DNA from: Uranotaenia lowii
Taxonomy: Eukaryota > Arthropoda > Insecta > Diptera > Culicidae
NCBI RefSeq assembly: GCF_029784155.1
Contig: NC_073692.1
Location: 369,315,160 to 369,379,159 of the forward strand
Reading direction: 5' to 3'
DNA length: 64,000 nucleotides
The position numbers and the translations under genes were made by a program. The notes under the pieces are model-generated. The model saw only the letters and a list, made by a program, of their open reading frames with translations, did no database searches and had not been told where the DNA came from. Shown here one piece after another: positions 46,841-57,578 of this stretch (positions within the stretch are counted from its first letter, which is position 1; the number at the start of each line of letters is the position of its first letter).

Positions 46841-48060
46841 TTTTGTCTTTTTTTTCATTTTTGTCTTTTTTTTCAATTATGTCTATTTTGTCACTTTTGT
46901 CATTTTTGTCATTTTTGTTATTTTTGTCATTTTTGTCATTTTTGTCATTTTTGTCATTTTTGTCATTTTTGTCATTTTTGTCATTTTTGTCATTTTTGTC
47001 ATTTTTGTCATTTTTGTCATTTTTGTCATTTTTGTCATTTTTGTCATTTTTGTCATTTTTGTCATTTTTGTCATTTTTGTCATTTTTGTCATTTTTGTCA
47101 TTTTTGTCATTTTTGTCATTTTTGTCATTTTTGTCATTTTTGTCATTTTTGTCATTTTTGTCATTTTTGTCATTTTTGTCATTTTTGTCATTTTTGTCAT
47201 TTTTGTCATTTTTGTCATTTTTGTCATTTTTGTCATTTTTGTCATTTTTGTCATTTTTGTCATTTTTGTCATTTTTGTCATTTTTGTCATTTTTGTCATT
47301 TTTGTCATTTTTGTCATTTTTGTCATTTTTGTCATTTTTGTCATTTTTGTCATTTTTGTCATTTTTGTCATTTTTGTCATTTTTGTCATTTTTGTCATTT
47401 TTGTCATTTTTGTCATTTTTGTCATTTTTGTCATTTTTGTCATTTTTGTCATTTTTGTCATTTTTGTCATTTTTGTCATTTTTGTCATTTTTGTCATTTT
47501 TGTCATTTTTGGCATTTTTGTCATTTTTGTCATTTTTGTCATTTTTGTCATTTTTGTCATTTTTGTCATTTTTGTCATTTTTGTCATTTTTGTCATTTTT
47601 GTCATTTTTGCCATTTTTGTCATTTTTGTCATTTTTGTCATTTTTGTCATTTTTGTCATTTTTGTCATTTTTGTCATTTTTGTCATTTTTGTCATTTTTG
47701 TCATTTTTGGCATTTTTGTCATTTTTGTCATTTTTGTCATTTTTGTCATTTTTGTCATTTTTGTCATTTTTGTCATTTTTGTCATTTTTGTCATTTTTGT
47801 CATTTTTGTCATTTTTGTCATTTTTGTCATTTTTGTCATTTTTGTCATTTTTGTCATTTTTGTCATTTTTGTCATTTTTGTCATTTTTGTCATTTTTGTC
47901 ATTTTTGTCATTTTTGTCATTTTTGTCATTTTTGTCATTTTTGTCATTTTTGTCATTTTTGTCATTTTTGTCATTTTTGTCATTTTTGTCATTTTTGTCA
48001 TTTTTGTCATTTTTGTCATTTTTGTCATTTTTGTCATTTTTGTCATTTTTGTCATTTTTT
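46841..48060 (+). repeat. Satellite array C, (TTTTTGTCA)n, 9-bp unit, ~1.2 kb
   Basis: From about 46889 the sequence is nearly pure TTTTTGTCA, with only a handful of substitutions (TTTTTGGCA near 47511 and 47709, TTTTTGCCA near 47610). The left border (46841-46888) has longer T runs and TTTTTGTCT units. Frames of 432 codons (Phe-Leu-Ser) and 390 codons (Thr-Lys-Met) are repeat translations. The same unit occurs as short islands inside arrays B1 (24285-24320) and B2 (27463-27480). Confidence 0.97.
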
Positions 48061-48493
48061 CATTTTTCTTTTCATTTTTGTTATTTTTCCATTTACACTC
48101 AAAAAAGTTTTAACATAAAAGCATCGTCAGTTAGAAGGTAGATATTTTCCATACTGAATTTAATTATAATTAACTTATTGTGAGTCTGAATTGAGAAATC
48201 AAGACTTTACTTAGGGTTTAAAATTTTAGTATTTTTCCCTAGCCTCATAGAAATTGTTAAACACTTTTCTCCCTCCTTGACCGTATGTTAAATATATTTT
48301 CGGTCTATAAGAAAAAGGGCGGCCAGTTGGGAAAGTGCGCTCAAAGAACATTTTCCAACTGTCAGCCGAAACGTCGCGTCAATATCCATAAATTTAGTCT
48401 TGGTAGGAAAACCGCCCGGCAAAAACCAGGAGAAGTAAATGGTCAGCAACAGCAGAATTGGACTTGAGCTAGCAGTGTGTATGTCCGTCTAGA
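48061..48493. other. Spacer without recognised feature
   Basis: The sequence returns to ordinary complexity. A 60-codon plus-strand frame at 48285-48467 has a basic, Gln-rich end but no known motif. Confidence 0.4.
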
Positions 48494-48586
48494 TTACCCC
48501 AAACCTTCGTCCTCCTTTTTCGCCATTATCAGCTTTTGGGCAATTTGCAGGTCCACGGTGGGGCCGAATTCCATTTCCCCAGGCGC
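48494..48586 (-). CDS. Candidate host exon, unidentified protein
   Basis: On the minus strand a GC-richer open block begins after a splice-acceptor-like CATTCTTCCGACAG and reads APGEMEFGPTVDLQIAQ … KLIMAKKEDEGLG. It then meets either a GTAATC donor (exon 48498-48586, 89 nt) or, without splicing, a TAA stop at 48494-48496. The residue mix is balanced and charged, quite unlike the Phe/Lys/Ile-rich chance frames elsewhere. I do not recognise the protein, and no partner exon is identified, so this rests on composition and splice-site fit alone. Confidence 0.3.
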   Translation of the reverse strand, partial: APGEMEFGPTVDLQIAQKLIMAKKEDEGLG

Positions 48587-49753
48587 CTGTCGGAAGAATG
48601 TGCAAATGCATAAATTACAACACTGAATGGACGCTGCTGTCCAGAGTGGGTGGAGTTTTTTTTCACTCGGACTGCTTTTTGCTGGACCACCCCTTTCCTC
48701 CAAGAAAGCTTGACGGGAAAATTGGTTGAAATCGTGTGGGAAAATAACACATCTGGAACTGAATTTTTGGTCATATTTTCTGATGCAGTAATTTAAGGTA
48801 AAACCCTGCAAAAAAACTTTTTGTATTTTTTTTTAATTTTTTTTTTCTAGAAAGCATTTTTTAGATTGATTTAGAAAATTTCCGAAGAAGGCTTCGAAGG
48901 CATCTTATATGGATGAACCCTTCTTGTTTGTCTAAACAAGTAATGCTAACAGAAGCAATCTGCTGTGAACTAGGTCGACGAGATTAACTTACACACTTCC
49001 GGTACATTCTTTCCGGTTAGGCTAATCTTTTGAACTGAAGGATTCAGGTCAACGGTATCGCAATTCGTTTGTTTATTCAATTGTTGTAGCTTTTGAAGCC
49101 TATATCTGTGTAAGGATTCAAGCTTTGAATGTCCAGCAATCCAAAGAATTTTTTCTTAAAATTTATCACTCAAATAAAAACCTTCTTAACTTAAACCTTC
49201 AATAAAATTGATTATCACCTTAATACTTTTCTTGACTTTTTCCAACTTCCTTAACCCGTAACCATAGACTTCCGGGTAGTAAATTAACCCACCCCAACTT
49301 ATTTATTCTAGTTTAGTTAGACGCAAACATGATTCAGGTTTCCCTTTCGGGGAAAAGGGGCAAAAATGATATTTCTAATCCGCTGCCAAGGCGCCGCCTG
49401 TCCTTTGAACCGACACGGACGATGTCGTGATTTTCGCCGTTTTCTTTTGCTTGGGTAATCGGATCCCCCGCTCAGTTGGGTTCCCGGAAACAAGCGTTTA
49501 ATTAGCTTGGTTAATTGTGATCCCTGTCGTCATCGTTTTCTCGTTTCGGGAGGGGTGAGCTTTTGGGGCAAGGGAATCCCTATTTTGAGGAGATGTTCTG
49601 TTTGTGGTAGCAATAAATACGATGTATGGGACGAAATTTTGTCAGACGGGTTTGAGTTATCTCCTAAAGGGTGTTTGGATCAAAAAGTGGTCAACTTAAA
49701 TTCGCCGTATTTTTTTCTATTTGTTTTTTGACATTAGATCTTTAGTTATCAAA
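48587..49753. other. Region without recognised gene
   Basis: Moderate-complexity DNA with GC-richer stretches near 49380-49600. Overlapping frames of 74-105 codons show no family motif. It could include non-coding host DNA around the candidate exon. Confidence 0.35.
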
Positions 49754-49890
49754 ATGGCGTTCAAACAAGAGCAACCACGAATCAAAACTTTGTTGATGCG
49801 TCGTGCAAATCCAAGCTACACTCACGCAGAAATATCAAATTCGTTAAATGGGGTTGTTTCAACCGTCACCAAAGTAATAAAAGTGTTCGT
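49754..49890 (+). pseudogene. N-terminal fragment of a Tc1/mariner (ITm) transposase
   Basis: ATG at 49754 opens MAFKQEQPRIKTLLMRRANP, then YTHAEISNSLNGVVSTVTKV. The HAEI…STVTKV pattern is the helix-turn-helix that binds the terminal repeats in ITm-type transposases. It breaks off after about 46 residues where the minus-strand LINE fragment begins. It is a separate insertion from the remnant at 35194, with a different HTH sequence. Confidence 0.55.
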
Positions 49891-49929
49891 AGATCGTTTA
49901 TTTATTTACATGGTTCCCGGTCTCACGAC

Positions 49930-50346
49930 CTAACCTGATGAACAATGTTCCTACAATTCACTCAGCCGATGTCAACCGTTCTCCATCTCTTGGGCATCCA
50001 ACATTCGCCAGATCAAGCTCCACTTCCACTTTATTCTCGCAACATGTCCTGCCTAGCGTATCCGGCCAGCCATCACCACCTTCTTCGTGGGTTCGCCATA
50101 GAGTCGCACTGATATTCCGAGTGTACGCAGGTCCTCCTCGAGCAATATCCACGCCTCGTGCCCGTAGCGGTTAACCGGTCTTATGAGCGTAATGTACAGG
50201 TAACACTTCGTGCGAGTGTTAAGTCTTCTTGAACGCAGTTGCTTGTGGAGTCCATAGTAGGCAGGTACGATATCCGCTGATAATCCGCGGGTCTCACGGC
50301 TGTTGTCATTGTCTGCGGTCACCAGTGAGCCGAGATACTTAGACAA
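49930..50346 (-). pseudogene. C-terminal part of a non-LTR reverse transcriptase
   Basis: The minus strand reads KYLGSLVTADNDNSRETRGL, then AYYGLHKQLRSRRLNTRTKC, YLYITLIRPVNRYGHEAW and EEDLRTLG. After a deletion RLYGEPTKKVVMAGRIR follows, and in another frame VEVELDLANVG. This is the post-palm and thumb region of insect LINEs of the YLGS…TLIRPV…YGHEAW type, not the Jockey-like family seen elsewhere in the window. Frame breaks occur near 50053. Both ends are truncated. Confidence 0.7.
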
Positions 50347-50750
50347 AGTCTTCGACTATCTTAGAGATTCATTAAAATGGTTCAACAGCTACTTTACTAG
50401 TTTCTTGATCCATAACCGAGTTTTAGTGCGATTCCCAACGGTTGAAACTGTGGGGATAAGACGATACCTTCTTCACAGTGGAAAAAGTTGGGAAAGGAAA
50501 GGTTTATTCCACAATCGGGGAATTGGTACTCACGGGTAGAGTCACGACACCGGGCGTCATTCGAGTCGGAGTAGGATAACGTCTTCATCGGGAATTATCC
50601 GAGTAGTTGAGTTATGTCCCGCGCATGTTCTGTGACAGGCGCGAGTCTAGAATTTGGTCAGACCTGGAGTCTTCATGAGGAGAGGTTTGTATGGTTAACC
50701 CAGACACTTTACGATATACATAACCAATATTCACTACAGTCGTTTTCTCC
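50347..50750. other. Spacer between LINE fragments
   Basis: Mixed composition; may contain further decayed LINE DNA. Nothing specific is recognised. Confidence 0.35.
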
Positions 50751-51815
50751 ATGTTTACTACGAAAAGGCGACAGGCTCAGCATCCTCTGGCGGACAAAAT
50801 GGAAACACTGGATGCTAGTTGCAATAACTTTTTTTTTCATTCCTATTCCTGCACTATTAAAATTTTAGAAACTCAAATGAATAAAATGATGAATGGCGAC
50901 CCGCAGTTCTACACCTCGTGTGGCGCCGCATCAGTAATCGCCATTACTGATGGTTCACCATATATGGACAACGGGTCTTCCATAGCCTCGGCATCACGCA
51001 ACCGCACAAAACTCTCGAGTTTCTCGTCGTCCGAACAAGGTTTATCATGGATTTTAGCTGCGGTACGCAACGTAGTTAGCACCAAGGAGACCTCCGAGCC
51101 CTTCGAATCAGTCGCGCTGATTCCTGCCAGCGTCATCAGTCATCCCGGCCCTGACTTCGATTGTGGCGACGGGGTGCTCCAGCCTGTTCTCTCAGGCAAG
51201 TATCCATATCGAAATGACCTTCCTTTTCGTGAGGGACCTTCCCGTTCCAGTGTGAAACGACACGATCTGCCTGCTGGGAAAAGCGATCATCACAACCTTT
51301 ACTACCAAAACGTTGGTGGTATCAACTCCTGCGTTAGCGATTATCTGCTAGCCTCCTCATGCTCCTGCTATGATATATTCGCTTTAACCGGAACGGATCC
51401 ACTCTATCAGCCATCCCCATCTAAGACGAATCATGGAACGATCAAGAATTTGTATGGATCCGCATCGATCTAGGCACAAAAAAAAACTCTACGTTAGGGT
51501 TGTGTATCTGCCTTCTGATCGTACTAAAAATTCCCTCACGCTTCCTGAAGACGACATCGTTATCATCGGGGACTTCAACCTACCAGGACTTGAGTGGATT
51601 CTCTCGAAATGCAATTTTTTGTTTGCTGATCCAACCAGATCTTCGTTTTCGGTGCCTTCCAACACGATTCTCGACTCTCTAAGCACGGCAACTCTCCGCC
51701 AGATCAACAGCATAGAGAACGAAAATGGTCGCAGCACCGAAACGCTCATCAGTTTCTAACCTACGAGCTCCTTGGATAACGAAAGAACTGCAACAAATGA
51801 AGACGGTCGGTGAGA
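50751..51815 (+). pseudogene. Jockey-like LINE fragment: ORF2 start, endonuclease and linker
   Basis: An open frame from 50751 to 51473 contains FDCGDGVLQPVLSGKYPY and LYYQNVGGINSCVSDYLLA with SSCSCYDIFALT, the start of an apurinic-type endonuclease. After an internal deletion the next frame gives KKLYVRVVYLPSDR, VIIGDFNLPGLEW (GDFN at 51568-51579), STATLRQINSIENENGR and finally NLRAPWITKELQQMKT at about 51760-51805. Block order equals that of the copy at 42178-43320. The RT is missing, and the frame changes twice, so it is dead. The first ~150 residues before FDCGDG may be upstream element sequence. Confidence 0.8.
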
Positions 51816-53136
51816 AACCCGTACTGAGGGTTGTCTCCTAGTCTTCCATTAAAGCTTGCACATTAGCTTGCAGGCATTGAGTGATCACATGGGGAGTACG
51901 TGGGGATGGCCATGTGTCCGATTGTCTCATTCCGGCTTTTGCCAAGATAATAAATCCGATAAACGCATCAATCTTAGCATTACAGGCCGAAAAGTTCGAT
52001 CTTGAATATCGGCTTTGGGTTTGCTGGATAGATGAAAACAGAATTCAAGAATTAAGAAGTTTGAGGTATAAATAGCCGCATTCAAATCATGTTTATATGT
52101 TACTGGCCTTTAGTTATGCAATTGTACGAAATAAATGTTTCAAGAAATTTCTTCAACTTTACTTACGACAAAAATTTCAAAAAGCATGAGCATCCCCATG
52201 TTGAAATTTATAGAATTGACTAACTGGCTGAAAGCTCAAAATGTATAAAAGCGTTCGAACATAAAACTAAGTGGAGACAGTTTTCTCGAATCTGTATGGA
52301 TTTTTATAAAGATTAGAGTAACTTTGGTTACAGTGTAAATCCATCGATTACTATTGTTTGTAACTTATATCAAATGAACTATGCTGATGCATTCATCAGT
52401 GCCATCAAATATTTTGCTGACTAATGAAAATTGGAAATTAAATCAGATTTCTAAAATATTCAACATTGAACGTAAACTAAAAAATAAGCGATAAAAATTT
52501 ATTCGGACGGCATCCCTGATCAACACTTTTGCGATTGTCCAGCAGAGGTGTCAGGTGGTTACCACCGGATTGCATAAACAAAGCATAGCTAAGTAATGTA
52601 GACGCCTTAATATAAGCAAAAAAAGTGAACTGCAGTTCATATCGAAAAACACCATTTAGATATCATCTGAACTACCATTGGGTAAATGGGTTCAACTATT
52701 TTATCACTGACCACACTGACATGACACTTAAAACAAAAATTCAACCATTTTCTGTCTATTTTTTTGTTGTCATATTTTGAAGGTTCGCAATACCGAAGGC
52801 AGGTGGCGAACCTGAAAAATTTGACAAAAAATGCCCTGTAGGAAAAATGGTCCTGTTCAGTCCGATTTTATGGTAGAAATTGCGTGTTTTATTTTTAAAG
52901 TTGGCTGACATTTGATAACTGGGGTAGCATTTCTTCAAATCGATCGATGCGCACTCTGGAATCGACATTGCGTACTGTTGGAAAAATTATCCAGAAAACG
53001 AAATCGAGTGTCCAGTCAGTATGGTCAGTGATTTTATTGCAGATTTGTTCGATGTTCTCATAGCTTAACTACATATTCGATCCTTATACTGAGATTTTTT
53101 TTTTGAAAATCAGTACAATTCAGAACATTTAATAGA
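51816..53136. other. AT-rich DNA without recognised feature
   Basis: No frame above about 70 codons has a recognisable motif. The end of this stretch, around 53100-53225, has CAGAA/AATTCAGAA/AATCAGG-type words that resemble MITE termini seen near 59830-60140, but no borders can be set. Confidence 0.35.
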
Positions 53137-53880
53137 TCATTTTAAAAAATTTGAACAATTCGAGAGTTTTTCAGAACGGTTTAAGAAAATCAGGTTAAAT
53201 TCTGAAAAATCAGGACACCTGGCATCTTTAATCAAAGCTCCGAAGAAATACTTCCATTTCTGTCGCCAGATACCGCTATTCATGTGTCCTGTTTTCTCGT
53301 TAAGTGTTGTATGTCGGTCAAAGTATATCTGATAAGAGGCCGAATCTCTAGTCGCAAGAGGATAGATCAGGCCTTTAGTCAATGAGAGGAGAGGTAAACG
53401 TGTTAACTTCGAGTCATTACGAGGAGAGGCCAGATCTCGAGACTTCAGGGAAGAGATTGGGCATTGATTCGTGCAGAGGAGAGGTTTCTGTGAGAACGTC
53501 GAGTCATTGTGAGGAGATGTTGGAGGAGATTTCAGGCTTTCAGTCGTAATGAGAGGAGGTATTGCTGAAAGTGGTCTCGTCAATGATTTTGCTTTGGAGC
53601 GCACTAGCGCGAATAGACCTTTGACTATTGAATCATTGTGTGATAGTTCGAGATGTGAACTAAAAAGATCTACGGCCCAAGATGGAGTTTGAGAAGTACC
53701 TAGGAGGTACTCGGAGTGTTTCACTGGTCTTTCTATTGTAATCATGGATCCAGAGTAGCAAACGAACGCGGTGGCTCGACTTGTCTTGGGATAAAATCCC
53801 AAAACTGAGATTAAACCAGGTGGTGACCAAATTATAAAAAAAAAAATCTTCCAAAGTGCATCAATAGCCCTTGCTATCAA
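53137..53880 (-). CDS. Open frame of 247 codons over an imperfect purine-rich repeat, status unknown
   Basis: The minus strand is open for 247 codons. The middle of the predicted protein repeats a Ser-Pro/His-Asn-Asp-Ser pattern (SPHNDSTFSQ, SPRNDSKLTR, SHNDSIVKGL). This reflects plus-strand copies of AGTCATTRYGAGGAGAGG-type words near 53349, 53377, 53412, 53467, 53502 and 53542, spaced 28-55 bp. No family is recognised and no codon or splice evidence supports a gene. A repeat-driven chance frame or transposon-derived sequence is more likely. Confidence 0.2.
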   Translation of the reverse strand: MIARAIDALWKIFFFIIWSPPGLISVLGFYPKTSRATAFVCYSGSMITIERPVKHSEYLLGTSQTPSWAVDLFSSHLELSHNDSIVKGLFALVRSKAKSLTRPLSAIPPLITTESLKSPPTSPHNDSTFSQKPLLCTNQCPISSLKSRDLASPRNDSKLTRLPLLSLTKGLIYPLATRDSASYQIYFDRHTTLNEKTGHMNSGIWRQKWKYFFGALIKDARCPDFSEFNLIFLNRSEKLSNCSNFLK

Positions 53881-56800
53881 AAACCAAATTTCGACAAGGT
53901 GCTAGTTTCAGATATTTAGCCTAGTTCGAGCTTCCCCATCATATGAGAACTATTCTATGGCCCTCATTGTAGTAAAAAAAATTTGGTTTCAGTGTAAATA
54001 GTCACTTTTAAATTGTAAAGTGTCGATCAATCAATGGCAACACTAGATGGATCGTATAAATTTCATGGTATTTGATGTTCGCCTTAGAGATTTACCGTCG
54101 AACATTTGAATACCACAACACTCATTCAATTTTTATTTCAATATACTGTAATAAAGTTATCATTGAATCATCACAAATTGATGATGACATAGTTTTTAAC
54201 ATCGTGAAAGAGTTTTTTTAAAGTTTTTGTTTCTCATAAAAAAAATTAAAAAAAATCGAGCAATAGATGTTTAAATTTTTACGTTTTTCGATGCCGTAAA
54301 AAACTTTACCTCGTATGACGGATTGGCTTAATGGTATCACCTGCAAACTTTTTATTTCTTTCATTATCCAATACCAACACTGTTGGTGTATACATATTTA
54401 TCGGACAATCACCAATTTTTTTTAAATAAAGTTTTTTTATAATTCAGTTAGCTGACTGGAGCAAAATGCAACAAAATGCAAATCAGAACTAAATCTCATA
54501 AATCGCGTTTCCATATGCTGGGATACAATTGTTCTGCCTTATGCGTTTGTTAACATTATAAGTTCATCCATTCTAAGATTTATTTACATGATTTAAGTTA
54601 ATTGAATATTTTGTAGTATTTTTTACCCCTAAATGTATGCAGCAGATTAACACTTTTTTCTTAAAAACAATTTTAACAGAAAAAATGTAAAATGTTATTC
54701 GAACAAAACCAAAAATTACTGCAATTAGTGCTTTATGCGTTATGTCATCACAAATGTATCAAAAACTTTAAATTTTCAAACGTTTTCATTTGATTTTTCA
54801 TTAATTACAGAGTTTGTTGCAACTTACCCCTTTTTCTTAGTAGGGTGAAAATCCATGTTTTTGTAAATTTCAAAACTACTGGCAAAACCAATAATTTTTC
54901 TGACTTCGTCAGTTTGGTGTTCCATCAACCTTAAAACTTTTGATGTACAAGTGGTATGATTATCTGTAAGCATTAAGATTTTAGAAGCCATAGAAGTTGA
55001 AAAGTGTTGCATGTTGCCCCAGTTGACGGTACCCAATTTAGCTGAAAGTTTACCAGAACGCTACTACTGTAAGCAGAAAAATAAATTATGAAGCGTTTGT
55101 TATGCATTTGTTTGTACTGATTATTTTTCTAAATCAAACAGCAAAGATATCCTTTGAGTTTTCAGTAGAAAGCAGGAAACAATTTGTCCTCTCTCTTCCT
55201 TAAAAAGAAATCCCTTTATAAGATAATCCCATCATATTCCCAGCTCAGAAAAGTAATAAAGATAAATAGATGTACATATGTTTCCGCAACTAACAACCTT
55301 CTGGATGCATTTCTCCTCTCACTGGGGAAATGTAAACCGATTATTTTGTTTCCTTCCTGAGCGCAAACGAATCTGATTCAATCTTTTATATCGGTAAGAT
55401 GGATAACTATAAAAACTGATACTTAGATAGTGATCACTTGGAAAACCCGAACCAATGAAAATTGTTTTAAGTTTCTTAACAAAGCAGCAAAATTTAGAAC
55501 TTCAACATGTTATGGAAGTCTTAAAATAGTTGAAAGTAATATGTTTCGAAAAGATACGTGAGCCTTTTATTGACTCATTTTCAATTTTCAAATTTGTCCA
55601 ATAAATCAGTCTTATTTTTTTCTCATCCGATGATGTGCTGAACTACTTAAACCACAAACACGTCGCAATTATTTATTTACCATTCCACTCATGATCAGCT
55701 ACCTAACAGCTTCCGGATTGTAAAATACTCACGAAACCATAGTTGTAAAATCGGAGAATAATGTACGCTTGCTTGCTAGCTACTAACACAGATTCCAGGA
55801 AAGAGGAAGATAATCCTGCCCTACAGATTCCAGCGAAGGATGTGTGGAGTTCGCTTTTCGAAATCCCTCCCGCCAGGCAAAGATGACCCAGAACACGTAT
55901 ACGATACAGGATTGCTTCTAGGAAATTGAATCTAGTTTAGGATTTCATTTTGCTTCGCGTTTTTGAAAGCAACAACTAGCAACAAAGACCATGAGTTTGT
56001 ATTTTTTTTTTTTTGAAGAAAAAAAGCTGTAAATCACATTTTATTCTCTAACTGAAACATTTTCGCCTGAAAATGAAAACGTAGGTACCACAAAAAACAT
56101 GTTTTATTAACACCCTCCGACAAACTAAACATGTAAATAATGTTACGAGGAAAACCATCTCTGTAATTATGTAGATACATGTCATAACACTTTACTCACC
56201 GCAGTTGGATTCATCCCCTCGATTGCAAATTCTGGTAGTTGACATTCATTTTAGTAAAAAAAAAATTAAAATTCAAAAAAAGTGTTTTTATTTTACACGA
56301 TCTTCACGAGAATTTTTCTTTTAACATCTTACAAAAGTTCGATTTTTACAAAAAAAAACTTTCTCTAAATTTCCGATGAAGAAGACGATTCATAACATCG
56401 GTAATGATAATGCTAATTGAGTGACACCCTCAACTCAAAATGTTGACACACGGTGTGTATGAGAGGGTGGTCACATTTTCCTTCAATTAAAACACAATTC
56501 AGTATCATCATCATCGTCAGTCCACCCACATTGGAAGTCAAAGCACAACAACTCCAAAAGTGGTTTGTTTAGTAAAGTGAGCGACACTAATTAAAGTTTT
56601 ATTTGCTGATTAATGGTTTTGTTAAGATATAGCGTTATGAACATTTGTGTTCCACTTGAGTGTTGAAATCGAATAATCAATTTTTTTTCGAGTTTTCGGT
56701 GGAGAAAAAACCAACCTCGGTTTTCGATGATTGAGCAAATGTATCAGTTAAGAATTACTTAGAAGGTTTTCATTCTTTCCAGAAGAAAAATGTGCTTCCA

Positions 56801-57342
56801 TTATTCCATTCCAGCGGCGGAAAATGTATTACTCCCAATTAGTATCGGGGTGATTACAATGGATTGTTTTTCTAAGAAATAAAAAATTTACGCTTTTTTC
56901 ACAACCGACCGAAACACAAGACCTTGTTGAAGAGTGCTAACACCGAAAAAAAGGATTCAAAAACTCACCCCAAACCAAACCGAGGTGGCCTCAAATTAGG
57001 ACGGCTCTTTTACGAGATTATTTTTTCTTGGACTAAAACAAACCTTCAAAAAAGTCAGACGGAGTAGATCTTTCAGAAGGATTTCTTCCCCACCGGAAAA
57101 AAGGGTTATCCAAAAATGGATGATAGATGATCCGCTCATTCGGTTCACCCATTACTGTCTCATAGCTTCGGGCCAAGGTCTTTTTCATCATCAGGCTTTA
57201 CTATCACGTAATGCGAAGGGATTTTTTGACAGCTTTTCTTCAAGGAGAAAGCCCCTTGACAGCTTGATAATAAAAATAATTTAATCGTACAAATATTAAA
57301 TAAAAATTCAGCATCAATTTTAACAATTTAAATTAGAAAAAA
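53881..57342. other. AT-rich DNA without recognised gene
   Basis: This is 3.5 kb of ordinary AT-rich sequence with no frame beyond about 70 codons. Short T or A runs are frequent. I see no transposon protein, satellite or convincing RNA. Confidence 0.45.
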
Positions 57343-57370
57343 TAGGTAAGTAAGTAAGTAAGTAAGTAAA
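57343..57370 (+). repeat. (TAAG)n microsatellite
   Basis: About six copies of GTAA/TAAG in a row at 57345-57368. May be a LINE tail, but no adjacent element is recognised. Confidence 0.8.
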
Positions 57371-57578
57371 AAGTTAATTTTAAAGTACGAATGACTGACT
57401 TCAATACAAAATCTTACACAACAGATGTATTCAGCGATAACGTCCGGTTTTCTTACCTGAAAAAAAAGTAAAAAGAAAAGAATTATGAATATGCTAAACA
57501 TCGCGTTGTCGGATTAATTTGAAAAACAATCTAAAGTAGTTTCTCATTTCTCAATTTTTTTTAATTAGTTTTTAATCT

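Noticed and set aside
46883..48055. Possible Thr-Lys-Met or Phe-Leu-Ser repeat protein
   Set aside because: Same arithmetic artefact in array C, with sense and antisense frames both open.
26028..48145. Shared ATCTACCTTCTAA next to arrays B2 (left) and C (right, inverted) as a common array-bounding sequence
   Set aside because: A 13-base match is expected many times by chance in 64 kb, and homology does not extend.
54302..54345. tRNA-like box A (TTGGCTTAATGG)
   Set aside because: No box B or T arm follows at the right distance.
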